The translations under genes were made by a program, and so were the position numbers. A stretch of DNA of 12,110 bases. Origin: Parvularculaceae bacterium. GTDB lineage: Bacteria; Pseudomonadota; Alphaproteobacteria; Caulobacterales; Parvularculaceae. The stretch is taken from positions 1 through 12,110 of the forward strand of contig JALWRV010000380.1 in NCBI GenBank assembly GCA_027080545.1, in the 5' to 3' direction. Of the stretch, positions 7,024 through 12,110 are shown one piece after another; the first letter of the stretch is position 1; each line of letters starts with the position of its first letter. The notes under the pieces were generated by a model. That model searched no databases and was not told where the DNA came from. It worked only from the letters and a program-made list of their open reading frames with translations.

Positions 7024-7384
7024 GCGCGCGAAGGCAAGAGACAAGCAGCCTGAAAAATCGGTTGCAAGCGGTCGGTTTTCCGATAGAAAGCCGCTCGATG
7101 CGCTCGGGGAAAAAATTGCCAAAGCCCGTGGCGAGACGGAAAAATTGCAGGAACCAACGCCCGAATCAGCGTTGGGAAAGGGGTGGCGACTGGTAAGTGA
7201 ACTGGTCGCTGGTTTATTGGTCGCAGGCGCCCTTGGCGTTGGTTTGGATCGATTGGTGGGCACCAGCCCCCTATTTTTGCTGATCGGCATCGCGCTCGGG
7301 TTTGCGGCCGGTTTATTGAATGTAAAACGCGCCATGGCGGCGGAATATCAACAAGCGGGCGAAGCCGACAAGCCCGACGAATGA
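7013..7384 (+). CDS. atpI: ATP synthase assembly protein AtpI
   Basis: Small membrane protein (123 residues) of the ATPase_gene1/AtpI family, which heads many atp operons and assists assembly of the c-ring; that function is family knowledge. Seen: a hydrophilic, charged N-terminus with a helix (LDALGEKIAKARGE, about 28-41), then two membrane segments (about 60-79 and 86-104) joined by a short loop, and an acidic tail. GTG 7013 is the chosen start because the only upstream in-frame codons before the stop at 6959 are non-start codons apart from an ATT, and later starts would remove the family's conserved N-terminal helix. The upstream sequence is pyrimidine-rich and shows no Shine-Dalgarno. Twenty-four bases separate it from the likely atpB start. 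Confidence 0.88.
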   Translation: MPNRRAKARDKQPEKSVASGRFSDRKPLDALGEKIAKARGETEKLQEPTPESALGKGWRLVSELVAGLLVAGALGVGLDRLVGTSPLFLLIGIALGFAAGLLNVKRAMAAEYQQAGEADKPDE

Positions 7385-7408
7385 GTGAAGAGAAAAGAAG
7401 AGAAAAAC

Positions 7409-8200
7409 ATGCCATTTTTGATGACCATGCTCTCCGGCCCGATGGAACAGTTCGAAATAATGCAAATTATTCCGGTGCATCTGGGGGCTTATGATATTTC
7501 CTTCACCAATTCTTCTCTTTGGATGGTGATCGGGGTTGCGGCAGTGAGCCTGTTTATGTTCATGGCCACCCGCCGCCTGTCGCTGGTGCCCGGCAAAATG
7601 CAATCGGCTGGCGAGACCCTTTATATTTTCATCGCTGACATGCTGCGCGGCGCCGCTGGCAAAGAGGGGATGAAATTTTTCCCCTATATCTTCACCCTGT
7701 TCATGTTCATTTTGGCCTCGAACCTATTGGGCCTATGGCCGAGCATTCCCGGCACCCCGGCCAAATGGCACACTTTCACCCCCACAAGCCATTTAATTGT
7801 AACCCTTGCTCTGGCGATGGTAACCTTCACGCTGGTGGTGGTTTATGGATTTTATAAAAATGGCCTCGGCTTTTTGAAATTATTTGTGCCTGCGGGCGTG
7901 CCTTGGTGGTTGATGTGGCTGATACCGGTCATTGAGGTGGTCTCATTCCTGTCGCGCCCTATTTCCCTGGCCATCCGGCTATTTGCCAATATGCTGGCGG
8001 GGCATTTGATTTTCAAAATTTTTGCCGGGTTTGTGGCCAGCCTCTTGGCCGCCGGCGCTTGGGGCGTGATTGCGATTTTGCCTCTCTTGGGCAATTTTGC
8101 CGTCTATCTATTGGAAATATTGGTGGCATTCCTACAGGCCTATGTGTTTGCCATTTTGTCCTGCATCTATATAAACGACGCGATTCATCCCTCTCACTAG
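7409..8200 (+). CDS. atpB: F0F1 ATP synthase subunit a
   Basis: Membrane subunit that forms the proton half-channels next to the c-ring. The protein has 263 residues from ATG 7409; ATGs at 7421 and 7427 are also possible, and the family-like sequence begins at GPMEQFEI, so the true start is uncertain by about six residues. GAAGAG precedes 7409. Multiple hydrophobic helices are visible. The key helix reads ISLAIRLFANMLAGHLIF: Arg190 is the universally essential arginine and His199 follows; the last helix reads YLLEILVAFLQAYVFAIL with Glu236 and Gln243. Having His in the first and Glu in the second of these helices is the reverse of E. coli (Glu219/His245) and is usual in alphaproteobacteria and mitochondria. 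Second gene of the F0 operon. Confidence 0.96.
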   Translation: MPFLMTMLSGPMEQFEIMQIIPVHLGAYDISFTNSSLWMVIGVAAVSLFMFMATRRLSLVPGKMQSAGETLYIFIADMLRGAAGKEGMKFFPYIFTLFMFILASNLLGLWPSIPGTPAKWHTFTPTSHLIVTLALAMVTFTLVVVYGFYKNGLGFLKLFVPAGVPWWLMWLIPVIEVVSFLSRPISLAIRLFANMLAGHLIFKIFAGFVASLLAAGAWGVIAILPLLGNFAVYLLEILVAFLQAYVFAILSCIYINDAIHPSH

Positions 8201-8302
8201 GAAGAAAACCCTCTATTCCCGGCGGGGCTCAAGGGGGCCAGCCAACCGACCAAGGGAACAATTTTAACAAGGCTCACCTCTAACATCATTAGGAGACTAA
8301 AC
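8201..8302 (+). promoter_or_regulatory. atpB-atpE spacer with a possible hairpin and a strong ribosome-binding site
   Basis: This is the longest gap inside the operon (102 bases). TTCCC (8216-8220) can pair with GGGAA (8254-8258), with GGCT/AGCC (8226-8229 with 8240-8243) inside. AGGAG at 8291-8295 lies seven bases before the atpE ATG and is the best Shine-Dalgarno in the operon. Subunit c is needed in many copies per complex, so a strong translation start here makes sense; the hairpin's role is speculative. Confidence 0.45.
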
Positions 8303-8530
8303 ATGGAACCAGAAGCAGCAAAACTTATCGGTGCAGGCCTTGCGGCCATTCCTCTAGCCGGTGCCGGTATCGGTATTGGGAATATTTTTGGCAGCTTTCT
8401 TGAAGGCGCTTTTCGCAACCCATCCGCCGCTGCCGCCAATCAACAGCAATTGCTACTTGGCTTTGCGCTGACCGAATTTACCGGTTTGCTGGGCTTCGTG
8501 GTTGCCATGATCCTGCTGTTCGTATTCTAG
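8303..8530 (+). CDS. atpE: F0F1 ATP synthase subunit c
   Basis: Proteolipid that forms the rotating c-ring; 75 residues, the normal length. Two membrane helices form a hairpin: the first contains the glycine-rich GAGIGIGNIFGSF, the polar loop is RNPSA (Arg38-Pro40), and the second contains the proton-carrying carboxylate Glu58 in FALTEFTG. The positions that hold Gln and Ser in sodium-translocating rings (as in Ilyobacter) appear to be Ile25 and Phe59, which argues for proton rather than sodium coupling; this rests on alignment by eye. The start is ATG 8303, with AGGAG at an ideal distance. Confidence 0.98.
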   Translation: MEPEAAKLIGAGLAAIPLAGAGIGIGNIFGSFLEGAFRNPSAAAANQQQLLLGFALTEFTGLLGFVVAMILLFVF

Positions 8531-8568
8531 GACTATCAACCCCTCTTAGCCATGAAAGAGAACACTGA

Positions 8569-9108
8569 ATGACAGAGTTCCTCCTTCTTTTAAGTGCGAG
8601 TGCGGAGGCCGCCGAAAAGGGTGGTCTCCCGCAGCTCGATGCCAGCACCTATCCGAGCCAGCTTTTCTGGTTGGCGGTAACGTTCCTCACCCTCTATCTG
8701 GCGATGCAATTTGTGTTTCTGCCGCGCCTTGGAGGCATCATCGAGGAGCGCCGCAATCGTATTGCGGATGATCTCGATCAAGCCGCAGAATTTAAACGCG
8801 AAGCTGAAGAAGCGGAAATTTCCTATAATAAAGCGCTGGCAGATGCCCGCGCCAAAGCAAACGCCATCGCCGCAGAAACCAGGGCTGAAATCGACGGTCA
8901 GATCAAAGCTGAACAAGCGCAGATGGACACACAGCTTGCCAGTCGCTTGGCTGAGGCTGAAGACCGCATCAACGCCATGAAGCAATCGGCCAACGAAAAA
9001 GTCGATGAGGCCGCTGCTGATACCACCAAAGCCCTGATGGAAGCCTTGGTCGGCACCGCCCCCGACGATAGAGCCATCAATGATGTTATCGCCAAAGTGG
9101 CACCGTAG
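8569..9108 (+). CDS. atpF': F0F1 ATP synthase subunit b'
   Basis: Peripheral-stalk subunit of 179 residues that pairs with subunit b in phototrophic bacteria and alphaproteobacteria to hold F1 against rotation. Seen: the b'-typical GLPQLDASTYPSQLFWLAVTF before and within a single membrane helix (about 31-52), then RLGGIIEERRNRI and a long charged Ala/Glu/Lys coiled-coil helix to the C-terminus. The short hydrophobic start (TEFLLLLSA) may be a second membrane contact or a cleaved leader. It follows atpE by 38 bases; AAAGAGA lies upstream of the ATG. It is also called atpG or atpX in some genomes. Confidence 0.95.
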   Translation: MTEFLLLLSASAEAAEKGGLPQLDASTYPSQLFWLAVTFLTLYLAMQFVFLPRLGGIIEERRNRIADDLDQAAEFKREAEEAEISYNKALADARAKANAIAAETRAEIDGQIKAEQAQMDTQLASRLAEAEDRINAMKQSANEKVDEAAADTTKALMEALVGTAPDDRAINDVIAKVAP

Positions 9109-9161
9109 CAGCGTTATAAAGCCGCCAACCAGCGCGGAACCAATGAAAAGAAGAGTAACCC

Positions 9162-9722
9162 ATGCTTGAAACGCCCACAGCCCATCAACTTGAAGAAGAA
9201 ATTCATCAGGAATTAGAAGGCGAACACGCGCCGGGCCTGTTGCAGGATCCGGCAACTTGGGTGTTGGTGCCATTCTTGATGGTCGTGGCTATTTTTGTCT
9301 GGAAAAAAGTTCCAGCACTGATGGGCAAGGCGCTTGATGATCGCGCGGCGAAAATTTCTGACGAATTGGAACAAGCCCGATCCTTGCGCGAAGAAGCTCA
9401 AGAAGTTTTGGCAACCTTTAAGCGCCGTCAACGGGAAGCTGAAGACGAGGCCGAATCGATCATCAAGCAGGCTAAAACCGATGCCAAGATCATTGCCGAA
9501 GACGCCCGTAAGAAAATGGAAGAACAGTTGAAACGCCGCACCGCAGCGGCTGAAGCCAAAATCGCCCGGGCCGAAGAACAGGCTATTGCCGAAGTGCGCG
9601 GGCGCACGGCTGAGCTGTCTGCCCAAGCCGCTGAGGCTTTATTGCGCGCCCAAAAGGATGATCCGGCGCAACAGGTCTTGATCGACAAAGCGATTGGTGA
9701 AGTTCGCGCCAAGCTGAACTAG
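9162..9722 (+). CDS. atpF: F0F1 ATP synthase subunit b
   Basis: Second peripheral-stalk subunit, 186 residues. An acidic N-terminus of about 30 residues precedes one membrane helix (about 32-47, VLVPFLMVVAIFVW), then KALDDRAAKISDELEQA and a long coiled coil rich in Ala, Glu and Lys. The membrane-proximal LDDRAAKI stretch is typical of alphaproteobacterial b subunits. ATG 9162 is preceded by AAGAAGAG. Last gene of the operon: the next gene is on the other strand 18 bases on, so atpH and the F1 genes are not linked here, as usual in this class. Confidence 0.95.
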   Translation: MLETPTAHQLEEEIHQELEGEHAPGLLQDPATWVLVPFLMVVAIFVWKKVPALMGKALDDRAAKISDELEQARSLREEAQEVLATFKRRQREAEDEAESIIKQAKTDAKIIAEDARKKMEEQLKRRTAAAEAKIARAEEQAIAEVRGRTAELSAQAAEALLRAQKDDPAQQVLIDKAIGEVRAKLN

Positions 9723-9740
9723 GGGGACTACCCCCCTTTC
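9721..9740. terminator. Short hairpin between convergent atpF and amidohydrolase genes
   Basis: GGGGG (9722-9726) pairs with CCCCC (9731-9735) around ACTA, followed on the plus strand by C and TTT. It starts inside the atpF stop codon and fills the 18-base gap between the two convergent genes. A small bidirectional terminator is likely by position, but the stem is short and the T-run weak. Confidence 0.4.
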
Positions 9741-11084
9741 CTATTCCTGCTTAAACATTGTCCCATCTTTCATCACGAAAGAAACCGACAAGAGCGCATC
9801 AATATTTTGCAGCGGGTTTTCCTTAACCGCGACAATGTCTGCTTTTTTACCCACCTCGATGGTGCCAAGGTTCGCCGACTGGCCGAGATTATCCGCCCCA
9901 TCAACAGTGGCCGCCTTAATCGCTTCCATGGGCGTCATGCCGGCTTCCACCAATAAGCCAAACTCACGGGCATTGTCTCCGTGAGCCGACACACCGCTAT
10001 CGGTACCAAAGGCAATTTTAACCCCACCTTCATGGGCAAGGCGCGCCATTTCCAACATGCGCGGGCCGACAATTTTTGCCTTGGCCCGTTGCGGTGGTGT
10101 AAGGAAAGAGTTGGGATCATTGGCCCATTCGGTAACAGTAACCCCTGCAAGAATGGTCGGCACCAAATAGGCCCCTGTACGCTTGAACAAGCGAATGGAA
10201 GCGCGATCAAGATAGGTGCCATGTTCAATAGAATCGATGCCTGCCTTCAATGCTGCGTTGATGCCATCAACCCCGTGGGCATGGGCGGTAACCTTGCGCC
10301 CCATGGCGTGGGCAGCATCAATGATGGCAGCAAGCTCTTCATCGCTAAACTGTTTGCCCAGTCCAGCCGCCGTGTTGGATAGCACCCCACCAGTAGCAGT
10401 GATTTTAATCTGGTCAGCCCCACGACGCACCTGTTCGCGCACCGCCTTGCGACAATCATCAGCCCCATTGCAAACGCCGCTCGAATGGAGCACCTCGGCA
10501 ATATCATCACGATAGCCTTGGGTGCCATCCGCATGGCCCCCCGTGATCGAAATGGTTGAACCGGCGGCAAAAATACGGGGCCCCGGCACATAGCCCCTAT
10601 TGATCCCATCACGCAGGGCAAAAATGGCATCGCCACCCCGTGCGCCCACATCGCGCACGCTGGTAAAGCCCGCCATCAAGGTTTTTTGCGCATAAAAAGC
10701 TGCCAAAATCGCCCGATCCGGATCTGACAATTGCACCGTTTGCAATCGACCTTGAGGATTATTTTCAGAGGTTAAATGCACATGACCATCTATCAGGCCG
10801 GGCAGAACCCATTGGTCTTTCAAATCATAAATAGCCGCCAAATGATCGTCAGGCCCTAACACCGCCTCAGCGTTCATATAGCCTGCACGCACCCCCCGAA
10901 TGCGGTCATTTTCAATAATAATGGTTTGCTGTGTCAAAGGCGCTTCGCCGGGCACAGCGAGCAATGTGCCCGCATAGATGAGGCTCACATCTTCCCCATG
11001 GGCAAAACCAGCGCCCACCATCAACCAAGCCGTTAAAGCGACACCGATGCGTCTGAAACGTCTATTCCGTTTACCTGATTTCAT
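9741..11084 (-). CDS. Exported metal-dependent amidohydrolase (Xaa-Pro/Xaa-Arg dipeptidase-like)
   Basis: Protein of 447 residues from the amidohydrolase superfamily, COG1228 type (imidazolonepropionase/prolidase-like). A basic N-terminus and hydrophobic stretch (about 13-28, ending AGFAHG) form a signal peptide; RRFRR could be a weak twin-arginine motif. Binuclear metal-site residues are all visible: HVH (His101, His103) after LPGLIDG, a lysine likely to be carboxylated in DQIKITATGG (Lys227), His268 in TAHAHG, His288 in SIEHGT, and Asp362 in FGTDSG. The closest characterised relatives I can name are the Caulobacter Cc2672-type enzymes that cleave dipeptides ending in Arg or Lys; the substrate here is inferred only. 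ATG 11084 has AAGGGA immediately upstream and starts six bases after the DUF1499 gene, so the two are co-transcribed and probably coupled. Confidence 0.9.
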   Translation of the reverse strand: MKSGKRNRRFRRIGVALTAWLMVGAGFAHGEDVSLIYAGTLLAVPGEAPLTQQTIIIENDRIRGVRAGYMNAEAVLGPDDHLAAIYDLKDQWVLPGLIDGHVHLTSENNPQGRLQTVQLSDPDRAILAAFYAQKTLMAGFTSVRDVGARGGDAIFALRDGINRGYVPGPRIFAAGSTISITGGHADGTQGYRDDIAEVLHSSGVCNGADDCRKAVREQVRRGADQIKITATGGVLSNTAAGLGKQFSDEELAAIIDAAHAMGRKVTAHAHGVDGINAALKAGIDSIEHGTYLDRASIRLFKRTGAYLVPTILAGVTVTEWANDPNSFLTPPQRAKAKIVGPRMLEMARLAHEGGVKIAFGTDSGVSAHGDNAREFGLLVEAGMTPMEAIKAATVDGADNLGQSANLGTIEVGKKADIVAVKENPLQNIDALLSVSFVMKDGTMFKQE

Positions 11085-11090
11085 AATCCC

Positions 11091-11822
11091 TTAATGCTCC
11101 GCTAAAATAGTTTCCAGCACTTTGAAAAAACGCCTGATGCGTTTTGCATTGGTTCCTAAATCCGACCGCCCAACACGCGATTTCGATCGCATATCCACAT
11201 AGGTTTTGCCCTCCGCTTCGCGGATGCGGATAATGACATCATCTTTAAAGCGGAACCATTTGGTGGTAGCTGTGCCTTCGATCTGCATTGATTGTTGGTT
11301 GGCATCGACTATTTCAATACCCATATTCTGCAAAGCCACTTGCGCGGCGGCGAACACCTGATCGGCGGGCATATCCAACACCAAAGTGGTGATTTCCGGA
11401 TAGGCCTCAAGCTGTTTCGCGGTCTGGCTGGTGTCATATTCATCCGGGTTGGCGGCGCGAAAACGCTTACCCGCCAGCGCTATAAATTGCGGCGGATCAT
11501 TCACATCGGTGGAGATGTCGTGAATCATAGGCACCATCTCGGCTTTCTCCTTCATTTTCAAAACGGCGATCCCAGCGGTCAAAGACAGGGCCACCACCAA
11601 CAGGGTGAGCGCTGCCGAAATATTACGCGAGAGAAAAATATGAACGATCATGGAAATGATGCTGAGCCCCCCACCAACCAACAGCACCGGCACCAAATAT
11701 TTGGTATAGGTTAGCAACTGTTTCCAATCGATCATTTCCGCCATGTAAATTTGTGGCAAGGCCGCATAGGCAATAAAAGCCAAGCCGGTAACCCACGGAA
11801 AGATGCGGATGATTTTTAGCAT
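11091..11822 (-). CDS. DUF1499 family membrane protein
   Basis: Protein of 243 residues and unknown function. The N-terminal part has three membrane helices (about 5-27, 41-64, 68-89). The rest is a soluble DUF1499 domain, recognised by HDISTDVNDPPQF (101-113) at its start and the basic, Gly-containing RSKSRVGRSDLGTNAKRIR near its end. DUF1499 proteins are common in Proteobacteria and plastid-bearing eukaryotes, and I know of no assigned reaction. It starts at ATG 11822, three bases after the M20 peptidase gene, and ends six bases before the amidohydrolase gene, so all three are one operon. Which side of the membrane the domain faces cannot be fixed by eye. Confidence 0.85.
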   Translation of the reverse strand: MLKIIRIFPWVTGLAFIAYAALPQIYMAEMIDWKQLLTYTKYLVPVLLVGGGLSIISMIVHIFLSRNISAALTLLVVALSLTAGIAVLKMKEKAEMVPMIHDISTDVNDPPQFIALAGKRFRAANPDEYDTSQTAKQLEAYPEITTLVLDMPADQVFAAAQVALQNMGIEIVDANQQSMQIEGTATTKWFRFKDDVIIRIREAEGKTYVDMRSKSRVGRSDLGTNAKRIRRFFKVLETILAEH

Positions 11823-11825
11823 GGA

Positions 11826-12110
11826 CTATTCCTTCCCTAATATCGACAAGGAAGCGCTGGTCATGGCCTCAATGCCGGTTTTAATTGTCGGTTCGGTATC
11901 CGGTGCCCAAAAGGGTGAATGAAGCGATGGCAGGCTTTCGCCTTTTTCTTTAGCTTCGCGATAGGTATCGATATTGACCCCGCCAAGCCAAAAAATGAGG
12001 CTAGGGATTTTAGGATCGGTGCGGCCATAATGGGCGAAATCCTCACCCCCCATCACCGGATCACTTTGAATGACCCGCTTGGCCCCTAAATTTTCTCTAA
12101 TCGCTGCCAT
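11826..12110 (-). CDS. M20-family metallopeptidase/amidohydrolase, C-terminal part (5' end outside window)
   Basis: The last 94 or so residues of an M20 (M20D-like) hydrolase; the frame is open to the right edge, and the ATG at 12110 is probably internal. Seen: SDPVMGGEDFAHYG, matching the family's MGxEDFxxY stretch, and LHSPFWAPD, whose His is the usual metal ligand near the C-terminus. Relatives cleave N-acyl amino acids (hippurate, indoleacetyl or N-acetyl conjugates) or act as carboxypeptidases; the subtype is not decidable from this piece. First visible gene of the minus-strand operon with DUF1499 and the amidohydrolase; its promoter lies beyond the window. Confidence 0.9.
   Translation of the reverse strand: MAAIRENLGAKRVIQSDPVMGGEDFAHYGRTDPKIPSLIFWLGGVNIDTYREAKEKGESLPSLHSPFWAPDTEPTIKTGIEAMTSASLSILGKE

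Noticed and set aside
7381..7494. ATGA overlap at the end of atpI opening a 37-codon frame
   Set aside because: The frame is out of phase with atpB and lies mostly inside it; there is no independent support.
8590..9273. A 227-residue minus-strand open frame opposite atpF' and atpF
   Set aside because: It spans two well-identified genes and the gap between them, and its residues resemble no family I know; a shadow of biased codon use.
1..12110. CRISPR, insertion sequences, tRNA/rRNA, replication origin or defence genes
   Set aside because: No direct-repeat arrays, transposase-like frames, cloverleaf-like stretches or clusters of DnaA-box-like sites were noticed when reading both strands.

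Overview
The window reads as ordinary core chromosome of an alphaproteobacterium. Three things support this: the order mutY / DUF721 (dciA) / DsbA-like / smc; an F0-only ATP synthase operon (atpI-atpB-atpE-atpF'-atpF) that has two different b-type subunits and does not continue into F1 genes; and a His/Glu exchange in subunit a that is typical of alphaproteobacteria and mitochondria. I cannot name the genus with confidence. I see no transposase, phage gene, CRISPR array, tRNA or rRNA.

Layout, left to right. Positions 1-575 (+) are the C-terminal third of a cytochrome P450 cut by the window edge. It runs convergently into mutY (566-1624, -), and the two 3' ends overlap by 10 bp. A 65-bp divergent spacer separates mutY from dciA (1690-2190, +). 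Then come a lipoprotein DsbA-type oxidoreductase (2293-3036, +) and a full-length smc (3244-6717, +). The 207 bp before smc are rich in inverted repeats. A 295-bp gene-free stretch (6718-7012) holds inverted repeats just after smc, an AT-rich block, a promoter-like TTGACG-N17-TAGTTT and a possible leader hairpin. The F0 operon follows at 7013-9722 (+). It meets, convergently, a compact minus-strand operon read from the right edge inward: an M20-type peptidase (partial), a three-TM DUF1499 protein, and an exported metal-dependent amidohydrolase.

How the genes work together. MutY (removal of A opposite 8-oxoG), DciA (replicative helicase loading) and SMC (chromosome organisation) form a genome-maintenance cluster with an envelope thiol oxidoreductase inserted in it. 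The atp genes build the membrane proton channel (a, c-ring, b/b' stalk) plus the assembly factor AtpI; the F1 genes must lie elsewhere. The minus-strand operon looks devoted to breakdown of peptides or N-acyl amino acids, with a membrane DUF1499 protein of unknown role.

I did not find a convincing new multi-gene system. The points most worth a second look are small: a 12-codon upstream ORF overlapping the start of atpI, which lacks a Shine-Dalgarno sequence; two mutually exclusive hairpins just before smc; the lipid-anchored DsbA-like protein; and the tightly packed DUF1499/peptidase operon.
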